From contig RFIU01000264.1 in the NCBI GenBank assembly GCA_003695555.1, forward strand, positions 1 through 7,427: a DNA stretch of 7,427 bases, written 5' to 3'. This document shows, one piece after another, positions 1-6,413 of this stretch (position 1 is its first letter; the number at the start of each line of letters is the position of its first letter). The notes below the pieces were generated by a model that worked only from the letters and a program-made list of their open reading frames with translations, did no database searches and was not told where the DNA came from. The stretch comes from Alphaproteobacteria bacterium (lineage in GTDB: Bacteria > Pseudomonadota > Alphaproteobacteria > Sphingomonadales > Rhodothalassiaceae). Position numbers and translations under genes: made by a program.

Positions 1-1081
1 GTCCCGCATAGCCTTCGCCTCGCGCCCATTCGTTCATCTTGTCGAAGAAGGCGCGGGCTCGCGCACCGGCACCCGGCGCAGGAATGGCGCGTACGACGCC
101 GCCGGCAGCGACAATCTTCGCGAACAGGCCGAAGCCACCGCCTTCGAAGATATCGGAAACGTCCGAAATTTCGATTGGGATGCGCAGGTCCGGCTTGTCG
201 GTCCCGTATTTCAGTATCGCGTCGGCATAGGCGATGCGCGGGAACGGCGGCGACGTCACCTCGCGATCGGTGAATTCGGCAAACACGCCATGCATTACGG
301 GCTCGATCGCGGCGAAGACATCGTCCTGGGTCGCGAAAGCCATTTCCATGTCTAGCTGATAGAACTCGCCCGGGCTGCGGTCGGCGCGGGCATCCTCGTC
401 GCGAAAGCAGGGGGCGATCTGGAAATAGCGGTCGAAGCCCGAGATCATGACGAGCTGCTTGAAGATCTGCGGGGCCTGCGGCAGGGCATAGAACTTGCCG
501 GGATGCAACCGCGAGGGCACAAGGAAGTCGCGTGCGCCTTCCGGGCTGGAGGCGGTCAGAATCGGGGTCTGGAATTCGACGAAGCCCTGCTCGATCATCC
601 GCCGTCGGATCGAGGCGATAACCTCGGAGCGCAGCAGGATGCGCCGATGCATGCTCTCGCGGCGAAGGTCGAGAAAACGGTATTTCAGGCGCAGTTCCTC
701 CGGATAGTCCGGCTCGCCGAAGACCGGCAGCGGCAGCTCCTCGGCCTTCGACAGCACTGCGATCTCATGCGCCTGCACCTCGATCCTGCCGGTGGGCAGA
801 TCCGGATTGACCGTTTCGGGGGATCGTGGAACCACCTTGCCGTCCACCCGGATGACATATTCGGCATGCAGTTTTTCGGCGACGGGAAAGGCCGGCGAGT
901 CTGCATCGACCACCACCTGGGTGACGCCATAGTGGTCGCGAAGGTCGATGAACAGAAGATGCCCGTGGTCGCGGATGCGGTGGACCCATCCCGACAGACG
1001 CACCTCTTCGCCGACATTCTCTTCCCTGAGCGCTCCGCACGCATGGGTCCGGAACGGATGGGTGCTGCTCGCCTCGCTCAT
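1..1081 (-). CDS. aspS: Aspartyl-tRNA synthetase (AspRS), N-terminal 360 residues, cut by the window edge
   Basis: This cytoplasmic class II synthetase attaches aspartate to tRNA-Asp using ATP. An OB-fold anticodon-binding domain covers about residues 12-110. The class II core then begins: motif 1 region near 155-180 (FVEFQTPILTASSPEGARDF), LPQAPQIFKQL near 200-210, and motif 2 as FRDEDARADRSPGEFYQLD at 226-244. The bacterial-type GAD insertion starts near 285. Motif 3 and the C-terminus lie off the window; full bacterial AspRS is about 590 residues. The SPGEFYQLD form of motif 2 is typical of alphaproteobacteria. His39 sits where E. coli has Leu30, a position linked to non-discriminating enzymes that also charge tRNA-Asn. 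I chose ATG 1081 because it gives the usual short N-terminus. An in-frame ATG nine bases upstream (1090) is equally possible, and neither has a strong ribosome binding site. The gene diverges from rnd. The frame is open throughout. Confidence 0.97.
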   Translation of the reverse strand, partial: MSEASSTHPFRTHACGALREENVGEEVRLSGWVHRIRDHGHLLFIDLRDHYGVTQVVVDADSPAFPVAEKLHAEYVIRVDGKVVPRSPETVNPDLPTGRIEVQAHEIAVLSKAEELPLPVFGEPDYPEELRLKYRFLDLRRESMHRRILLRSEVIASIRRRMIEQGFVEFQTPILTASSPEGARDFLVPSRLHPGKFYALPQAPQIFKQLVMISGFDRYFQIAPCFRDEDARADRSPGEFYQLDMEMAFATQDDVFAAIEPVMHGVFAEFTDREVTSPPFPRIAYADAILKYGTDKPDLRIPIEISDVSDIFEGGGFGLFAKIVAAGGVVRAIPAPGAGARARAFFDKMNEWARGEGYAG

Positions 1082-1150
1082 GCTTGCCATCCCGCAGAAA
1101 TTCACGCAAAAACGGGTCCGCCATCCGGCCACGGCCAGGCGACCCGCTCC

Positions 1151-1162
1151 ACCCTTCAGGGT
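1151..1162. repeat. Short inverted repeat at the expected 5' end of the aspS leader
   Basis: ACCCTTCAGGGT has 5-base arms around a 2-base centre. In the aspS transcript it would fold as a 4-bp stem with a UGAA loop right at the predicted transcript start. It could stabilise the 5' end or be a protein site. It is short enough to be chance in GC-rich DNA. Confidence 0.35.
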
Positions 1163-1165
1163 GCG

Positions 1166-1177
1166 GCGCTAAAGCGC
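1166..1177. repeat. Inverted repeat GCGCTAAAGCGC over the proposed aspS -10 box
   Basis: The arms GCGCT and AGCGC are perfect around AA. The dyad covers the proposed -10 element, where a bound regulator would block initiation. No regulator binding site of this sequence is known to me, so the operator role is a guess. Confidence 0.35.
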
Positions 1178-1199
1178 ATCAAAGCCCCCCTCTTGTCAA
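1170..1199 (-). promoter_or_regulatory. Probable sigma70-type promoter of aspS
   Basis: Read on the minus strand, a perfect TTGACA (-35) lies at 1199-1194. It is followed after 18 bases by GCTTTA at 1175-1170 as a weak -10; a 17-base spacer would give CGCTTT instead. The spacer carries a run of six G. Transcription would start near 1163, leaving an 80-base leader before the aspS start. The -35 match is seen directly. The -10 assignment is inference, since alphaproteobacterial -10 boxes are variable. Confidence 0.55.
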
Positions 1200-1220
1200 G
1201 GGGGCGGCGGGGCTGCGAAG

Positions 1221-1232
1221 CTCACGCGTGAG
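1221..1232. repeat. Perfect 12-bp palindrome CTCACGCGTGAG upstream of rnd
   Basis: All 12 bases are self-complementary, and AAG (1218-1220) and CTT (1235-1237) extend the symmetry with a 2-base offset. It ends 25 bases before the rnd start codon. It could be an operator or a small leader hairpin (CUCA stem, CGCG loop) near the rnd ribosome binding region. The palindrome is directly seen; function is unknown. Confidence 0.4.
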
Positions 1233-1257
1233 GCCTTACCGCAAGACGGGAAATCCG

Positions 1258-2460
1258 ATGCCCCTGATCGCCGATACCGAGACGCTCCGGCAACGCCTCG
1301 AACGTGCCAAGGAAAGCGACTATATCGCCATCGATACCGAGTTCATGCGCGATCGCAGCTACTGGTCGCGGCTGTGTCTGGTGCAGATCGCCGACCAACA
1401 GGGCGCATTCGCCATCGATCCGCTGGCCGAGGGGCTCGAGCTTGCCCCGCTCTACGAGCTTCTCAATGACTGGCCGGGCACCAAGGTGCTGCATGCCTGC
1501 CGGCAGGACATGGAGATCTTCTATCATGCAACCGGCCGCCTGCCCCATCCCATCTTCGACACTCAGGTGGCGGCGATGGTGCTCGGATATGGCGACTCGG
1601 TCGCCTATGACACGCTGGTCCACCGCATCACCGGCCGGCGCATCGACAAGGGCGCGCGGTTCACCGACTGGGCGCGTCGCCCGTTGAGCGAGCGGCAGGT
1701 CGAATACGCGCTCGCCGACGTGATCCACCTGCGGCCCGTCTATGAGCGCCTGTCGGCCGAACTAGAGCGGCGCGGACGCAGCGCATGGGTGGCCGAGGAA
1801 ATGGCGATACTGACCGACCCGACAACCTATCAGCTGGATCCGGCGGATGCTTGGAAGCGCCTGAAGCTGCGCCGTCCTTCGCCCCGACAGCTTGCCCGTG
1901 CTCAGGCGCTCGCCCGCTGGCGCGAGGAAGAGGCACAGTCTCGCGACGTGCCGCGCAATCGCGTCCTGCGTGACGAGGCGCTGCTTGAAATCATCGCCCA
2001 CCCCCCGAAGCGACCGAAGGATTTGGATCGCGTGCGCGGCATCGGCCAGGGCTTTCATGCGAGCCGGGCGGGACGTGCGTTGTGGCGTCGCCTTGAAGAA
2101 GTCGAAGCGCTGCCCGAGGATCGCCTGCCGAAGATCGAGCACAAGAAAGGTCGGCGCCCCCCCACCCCGCCGGTTGTCGATCTGCTGAAGCTGCTGCTCA
2201 AGATCCGGGCCGACGAAGCCGACGTCGCGCCACGCCTCGTCGCCGGCGGTGACGATCTCGAACGGCTGGCCCGTGGCGAGCGCGATGCCGACATAAAGGT
2301 GCTCAACGGCTGGCGCCACGAGGTCTTCGGGCGTGATGCGCTGGCGCTGCTCGAAGGCCGTCTCGCCTTCACCGCCTGCGATGGCCGCATCGTGATCACC
2401 CGCCCCGGGAGGGATGCTCGGCAAGAGGCGGCAGGGGCAGCAGGATCAACCGAAGCCTGA
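1258..2460 (+). CDS. rnd: Ribonuclease D
   Basis: This 400-residue protein is a 3'-5' exoribonuclease that trims the 3' ends of tRNA precursors and other small RNAs in the cytoplasm. The DEDD exonuclease domain covers about residues 1-190. Its metal-binding acidic residues are visible: D26 and E28 in AIDTEF, D84 in LHACRQDMEIF, and D154 with Y150 in the Y-x3-D motif (DEDDy type). An HRDC domain follows near 203-283, then a second, weaker HRDC-like segment near 305-380 and a short Ala/Gly-rich tail. The length fits the family. The frame stays open upstream to 1084, but ATG 1258 is chosen because homology begins there (MPLIADTETLRQRL) and the upstream codons look like non-coding DNA. Only a weak GGGA lies before it. 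It diverges from aspS and converges on ppx, so it is probably transcribed alone. Confidence 0.95.
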   Translation: MPLIADTETLRQRLERAKESDYIAIDTEFMRDRSYWSRLCLVQIADQQGAFAIDPLAEGLELAPLYELLNDWPGTKVLHACRQDMEIFYHATGRLPHPIFDTQVAAMVLGYGDSVAYDTLVHRITGRRIDKGARFTDWARRPLSERQVEYALADVIHLRPVYERLSAELERRGRSAWVAEEMAILTDPTTYQLDPADAWKRLKLRRPSPRQLARAQALARWREEEAQSRDVPRNRVLRDEALLEIIAHPPKRPKDLDRVRGIGQGFHASRAGRALWRRLEEVEALPEDRLPKIEHKKGRRPPTPPVVDLLKLLLKIRADEADVAPRLVAGGDDLERLARGERDADIKVLNGWRHEVFGRDALALLEGRLAFTACDGRIVITRPGRDARQEAAGAAGSTEA

Positions 2461-2463
2461 TCC
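2443..2463. terminator. Possible hairpin at the convergent rnd/ppx 3' ends
   Basis: GGATCA at 2443-2448 and TGATCC at 2458-2463 form a 6-bp stem that overlaps the rnd stop codon. On the minus strand the loop can close further as C(UUCG)G, a very stable tetraloop, 28 bases past the ppx stop. No U-run follows on either strand, so it is not a classical intrinsic terminator. It could be an RNA 3'-end stabiliser or a Rho-dependent end. Confidence 0.3.
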
Positions 2464-2490
2464 CCGTGACTGTTATGAGAACCACTGCCG

Positions 2491-4128
2491 TCACCCTTCT
2501 TTCGTCGTTCCCCATTCCAGATCCAGCCGCCTTGCGAGCGCCGCCAGGCGGCGTTCGACCACGTCATTGACGAGGCATTCGGCTCCCCGCTTCACGCTGA
2601 GCACCAGTCGTCCGTTGATGAGCGCCAGACGGGTGCGCTCGAGCGGTTCGCGGGTGCCGCCGCTCAATCGTTGGGCAAGCCTGAGTGCAACCCCCAGAAT
2701 TTCCGCACGGCGGCGCGCTTCGTCGTCCACCAGACGTCGGCACAATCGAGCAAGCGAGGTGCTCGAAGAGGCGCCATAGAGGGTGTTGAGGGCCAGCGCC
2801 AGCCATGCGCGTTCGGCATGCGTGACACCGACGAAATGGCCGTAGAGTACCTCCATCACCGCCCGTTCTGCGCGAAAGTCCGGGTGTCCGCGCCATGAGA
2901 TGTCGGCCAGCAGCGCGGCCGCCTCGCGCAGTCTTCGCTCTGCAGCGGATTCCGACGCGCACGGCGCATCCGGACCTTCATAAAGTGGCGCGATCCAGGT
3001 CATCAGTGCCTGCGCATGGGCGGGAAATCGTTCGTGCCGACGGGCGATGTCGCGGCAAGCGGCGAGGAAGGGATCGGCACGGCGCTCTTCCTGAGGGAGC
3101 GAGGCGAAGAGCAGCCCTTCTCGAAGGCCGAATGCCGACACCACGAAACGCGCCGGCGCCAATCGCGCGAAGAGCGTATCGAGGACGAGGGCCGCCTGCG
3201 GCAGAAGCTCGGCACGCTGTGCCGGGACGCCGGGAATGCGGGCGAGGCTTTCCGGTTCCTGCCGGGCAATCACCTGCGCGAGATCCCGTGCCCGGCCACC
3301 ATCCACCGAAAAGCCCTGAAGGATCGGCAGGACGGCATGTTCGTGTGCCATCATCACCCGGGCGAGCGCTCGCCAGGCGCCACCGACCGCGTAGAAATTG
3401 ACAACCTCGTGATCGTTCGCGACCAGCCACGGCACGCTGTCGAGTGCCGCAGCAACAGCTGCACGGGTGGCTTCGAGATCGGAGCCGAAACGTCCTTTCA
3501 GGCGGACTGAGCCGATCGACAAAGACGCCTGTCTGCCGACCCCGCCATCGCCGAGTTCGGCGAGTTCAAGACTCCCCCCCCCGAGATCACCCATCAGCCC
3601 CCGCGCATCGGGAAAGGCGGAAAGGACGCCGAGCGCCGACAGACGCGCCTCTTCCGCGCCGGGCAGGATCTGGACGGCGATGCCGGTCTCGCGCGCCACC
3701 CGCTCAACGAACAGGGCGCCGTCCTCGGCCTCTCGCACGGCCGCCGTCGCCACCGCCTCGACCGCCTGTACGCCCATCGTCTGACACAAAAGCGCATAGC
3801 GTTGCAGCGTGGCGATTGCCTGATCCACCGCCTGCCGATCCATCCGGCCGGTCGCCCCGACTCCGCGGCCCAGACCGCAGAGCACCTTCTCATTGAACAG
3901 AGTCTGCGGATGGCGGGTGCAGCCTTCGAAGACGACGAGGCGCACTGAGTTCGAGCCGATGTCGATCACCGCCAGCGGCTCGCGTCCGACGGCATGCGGG
4001 GCAAGCTCGCCGAAGGCGCCGGGGAACAGCGAAAGCCGCCCCTTCACCTCATCTGCGGGTCTGCGGTGCTGCGCCCCTGTCTTCGGCTCGCCGGCAGCAG
4101 CGGACGGGGGAACATCCGCCCCGCTCAT
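2491..4128 (-). CDS. ppx: Exopolyphosphatase (Ppx/GppA family)
   Basis: This 545-residue enzyme is expected to release orthophosphate from the ends of polyphosphate chains; Ppx/GppA relatives can also hydrolyse pppGpp. The actin-like ATPase fold shows the phosphate-1 motif AVIDIGSNSVRLVVF at 53-67, AVATAAVREAEDG at 125-137, PGAEEARLS at 156-164, the phosphate-2 motif GDLGGGSLEL at 180-189, YAVGGAWRAL at 246-255 and SAFGLREGLLF at 331-341. The C-terminal part, about 350-545, is the helical HD-like region. The first 50 residues are polar, low in complexity and outside the conserved domain. The start ATG overlaps the ppk stop as ATGA and has GGAGG seven bases upstream, which supports it and suggests coupling to ppk. 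Gene context with ppk favours exopolyphosphatase over a dedicated pppGpp phosphatase. The three glycines 183-185 are encoded by nine consecutive G. Confidence 0.94.
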   Translation of the reverse strand: MSGADVPPSAAAGEPKTGAQHRRPADEVKGRLSLFPGAFGELAPHAVGREPLAVIDIGSNSVRLVVFEGCTRHPQTLFNEKVLCGLGRGVGATGRMDRQAVDQAIATLQRYALLCQTMGVQAVEAVATAAVREAEDGALFVERVARETGIAVQILPGAEEARLSALGVLSAFPDARGLMGDLGGGSLELAELGDGGVGRQASLSIGSVRLKGRFGSDLEATRAAVAAALDSVPWLVANDHEVVNFYAVGGAWRALARVMMAHEHAVLPILQGFSVDGGRARDLAQVIARQEPESLARIPGVPAQRAELLPQAALVLDTLFARLAPARFVVSAFGLREGLLFASLPQEERRADPFLAACRDIARRHERFPAHAQALMTWIAPLYEGPDAPCASESAAERRLREAAALLADISWRGHPDFRAERAVMEVLYGHFVGVTHAERAWLALALNTLYGASSSTSLARLCRRLVDDEARRRAEILGVALRLAQRLSGGTREPLERTRLALINGRLVLSVKRGAECLVNDVVERRLAALARRLDLEWGTTKEG

Positions 4129-6413
4129 CGCGCCCCTCCGTTCAACCGGTCGCTATTGGTGTCGTCCTCGTCCTCTTCGTCCGGCAATTCCCGCCCGGGC
4201 GCTTCAAGTTTAGCCGGACGTGCTTCATGAAGAGCGCTGCCGCGCCCCGAAAGCGAGGGGTTGTGCATGAAATATTCATGTGCCGAGAACGGTTCGTCGC
4301 CCGGATCGAGACGGTGATAGGTTCCATCGGGCAGCAGACGCCAGGACTGCAGATTGTCCTTCAGATTGGCGACCATCACCTGCCCCATGATCTGTTCGTG
4401 AACGGTGGGATTTTCGATAGGCACGAGGGTTTCGACCCGACGATGGAAATTGCGCTGCATCCAGTCGGCTGAAGAGATGAAGACCTTAGCCTTTTCGTGC
4501 GGCAGGCCGTAACCGGCACCGAAACAGACGATGCGCGAATGTTCGAGAAAACGACCGACGATGCTCTTGACCCGGATGTTTTCGGAGATGTCGGGCAGGC
4601 CGGGCTTCAGGCAGCAGATGCCGCGAACCACCAGATCGATCGCCACCCCGGCCATCGAGGCCTCATAGAGGCGGTCGATGATCTTCGGATCGACCAGCGC
4701 ATTGAGCTTTGCCCAGATCGCCGCCGGGCGGCCGGCCCGGGCATGGGCGATCTCCTCGTCGATCAGCGCGAGCAGCCGCTTCTTCAGGCCGAAGGGGGCG
4801 ATGGCGAGCTTTTCCATCTCCTTCGGGCGGGCATAGCCGGTGACGAAATTGAACAGACGTGCCGCATCTCGTCCCAGCGCCGGATCGGCGGTGAAGAAGG
4901 ACAGATCCGTATAGATCCGCGCCGTCACGGGGTGATAGTTGCCGGTGCCATAGTGGACATAGGACTGCAGATGATCGCCCTCGCGTCGCACCACCAGGGC
5001 GACCTTGGCGTGAACCTTCTTGTCGAGAAAGCCATAGACCACCTGTACGCCGGAACGCTCGAGATCGCGAGCGAGCTCGATGTTCTGGGCCTCGTCGAAG
5101 CGGGCCTTCAGCTCGACCACCGCGGTGACCGACTTTCCGGCCTCGGCCGCCTCCTTCAGCGCGCTGATGATCTGCGACTGCGATCCTGCGCGATAGAGCG
5201 TCTGCTTGATCGCCACGACATCCGGATCACGTGCCGCCTGGCGGACGAAGGCGTGCACGACCTCGAAGGACTCGTATGGGTGGTGGACGACGAAGTCCTT
5301 GGACCGGACGGCGCGTAGAACGTCGCCGCCGAAATCGCGCACGCGTTCGGGATATCGCGGCTGATAGGGGCGGTACTTGAGATCGGGGCGATCCTCGACG
5401 ATGAGCTGTTCGGTCTCGCCGATGTCGAGAATGCCATCGACGAACAGCACCCCGTCGGCGGGCACCTCGAGCTGCTCGCTGACCAGAGCGACGAGCGGCT
5501 TCGGCGTGGCCCGCGAGAACTTCAGACGGATGACGCGACCACGCCGGCGGCGCTTCAGGGCGATTTCGAAGACGCGGATCAGGTCTTCGGCCTCTTCCTC
5601 GATCTCGATATCGCTGTCGCGGATGATCCGGAACAGACCGCAGCCGGCGACCTCAGTGCGCGGGAAGATCTCCTCCAGGCGAAGCTGGATGAGCGTCTCG
5701 AGCGGCAGAAAGCGGATCTCGCCCTCGCGGTCGGGCAGCCTGATGAAGCGCGGCACCTGTTCGGGTACCGGCAGCAGGGCATGGATTTCGCGCCCGTCCT
5801 TCAATCGCCGCAGCGACAGCACCAGCGAGAAGCTCAAGTTCGGCAGAAAGGGAAAGGGATGCGCCGGATCGATCGCGAGCGGAGTGAGAACCGGAAAGAC
5901 GTTCTCAAAGAAATAGGTCTCCAGCCATTCGGCATCGGCCTCAATCACTTCCTCGCCGGACAGCACGCGGATACCGGACTCCGCCATTTCGACCTGCAAT
6001 TCGGCCCAGGTACGCTGCTGCTCGGCGATCAGTTCGCCGGCCAGCGCATTGACCCGTTCCAGCTGTCGGGCAGGCGTCAGACCGTCCTCGCTCGTCACCT
6101 CGACACCGGAATCGGCGAGATTGCGCAGTCCCGCGATCCGCACCATCGTGAATTCGTCAAGATTGCGGCCCGAGATCGACAGGAAACGCAGGCGTTCGAG
6201 CAGGGGATGGCGGATGTTGTGCGCCTCTTCGAGCACCCGCATGTTGAAGCGCAGCCAGGACAGTTCACGATTGAGATATTTGTAGCCCGGCGGCAGCGCG
6301 GCGAGATGCTCGCGCGCGCGCTCATGCGGGATCCGTACCGCAGGGCCGTGCTCCTCGTCGTCCGAACTGCGGACCGACGGTTTCTTCAAGGGGCTGACCG
6401 CTTCGCCTTCCAT
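4125..6413 (-). CDS. ppk: Polyphosphate kinase 1
   Basis: This 762-residue enzyme makes long-chain polyphosphate from the terminal phosphate of ATP, reversibly, usually as a membrane-associated oligomer. The N-domain begins with YLNRELSWLRFNMRVLEEA at 45-63 and ISGRNLDEFTMVR at 80-92. The two phospholipase-D-like catalytic domains hold KKVHAKVALVV at 465-475 and YVHYGTGNYHPVTARIYTD at 485-503. H468 and H487 match E. coli H435 (phosphorylated) and H454, with the same 19-residue spacing. The second domain holds PHEKAKVFISSADWMQRN at 638-655. The C-terminus HEYFMHNPSLSGRG (712-725) is followed by an acidic tail, DEEDEDD. E. coli PPK1 is 688 residues; the extra length is mostly the first 43 residues and the tail. 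ATG 6413 lies 28 bases inside hdaA with AGAGAGG ten bases before it, and no other Met precedes the conserved core. A TTG at codon 9 is possible but less likely. Confidence 0.97.
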   Translation of the reverse strand: MEGEAVSPLKKPSVRSSDDEEHGPAVRIPHERAREHLAALPPGYKYLNRELSWLRFNMRVLEEAHNIRHPLLERLRFLSISGRNLDEFTMVRIAGLRNLADSGVEVTSEDGLTPARQLERVNALAGELIAEQQRTWAELQVEMAESGIRVLSGEEVIEADAEWLETYFFENVFPVLTPLAIDPAHPFPFLPNLSFSLVLSLRRLKDGREIHALLPVPEQVPRFIRLPDREGEIRFLPLETLIQLRLEEIFPRTEVAGCGLFRIIRDSDIEIEEEAEDLIRVFEIALKRRRRGRVIRLKFSRATPKPLVALVSEQLEVPADGVLFVDGILDIGETEQLIVEDRPDLKYRPYQPRYPERVRDFGGDVLRAVRSKDFVVHHPYESFEVVHAFVRQAARDPDVVAIKQTLYRAGSQSQIISALKEAAEAGKSVTAVVELKARFDEAQNIELARDLERSGVQVVYGFLDKKVHAKVALVVRREGDHLQSYVHYGTGNYHPVTARIYTDLSFFTADPALGRDAARLFNFVTGYARPKEMEKLAIAPFGLKKRLLALIDEEIAHARAGRPAAIWAKLNALVDPKIIDRLYEASMAGVAIDLVVRGICCLKPGLPDISENIRVKSIVGRFLEHSRIVCFGAGYGLPHEKAKVFISSADWMQRNFHRRVETLVPIENPTVHEQIMGQVMVANLKDNLQSWRLLPDGTYHRLDPGDEPFSAHEYFMHNPSLSGRGSALHEARPAKLEAPGRELPDEEDEDDTNSDRLNGGAR
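4135..4139 (-). promoter_or_regulatory. Ribosome binding site of ppx inside the ppk 3' end
   Basis: On the minus strand GGAGG lies six bases before the ppx ATG, within the last codons of ppk. It supports the overlapping ATGA start at 4128 and allows ppx to be translated both by re-initiation and by new ribosomes. Confidence 0.6.

Noticed and set aside
503..1231. Plus-strand 242-codon open frame
   Set aside because: It lies antisense to aspS, whose motifs are unmistakable on the other strand. The translation has no recognisable domain, and long antisense open frames are expected in GC-rich DNA.
1084..1257. In-frame upstream extension of rnd, giving a 458-residue protein
   Set aside because: The extra 58 residues are Arg/Pro-rich and unlike RNase D. 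The stretch contains the aspS promoter and the divergent control region, and RNase D homology starts at the ATG at 1258.
2157..2163. Seven-C run in rnd as a possible frameshift or slippage site
   Set aside because: The frame is intact on both sides, and the run falls in a Pro-rich linker between HRDC segments (RRPPTPP), where such codons are normal. No sign of a broken gene.
2464..2494. GTGAC/GTCAC pairing across the rnd-ppx gap as a terminator
   Set aside because: The loop is 19 bases with only a bulged inner stem, and the T-rich stretch after it on the plus strand is not a continuous run. The pairing is too weak to call.
4497..5318. Plus-strand 273-codon open frame
   Set aside because: It is antisense to the catalytic core of ppk and looks like a mirror of its codon pattern, rich in Asp, Arg, Leu and His. 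No domain or credible start region is visible.
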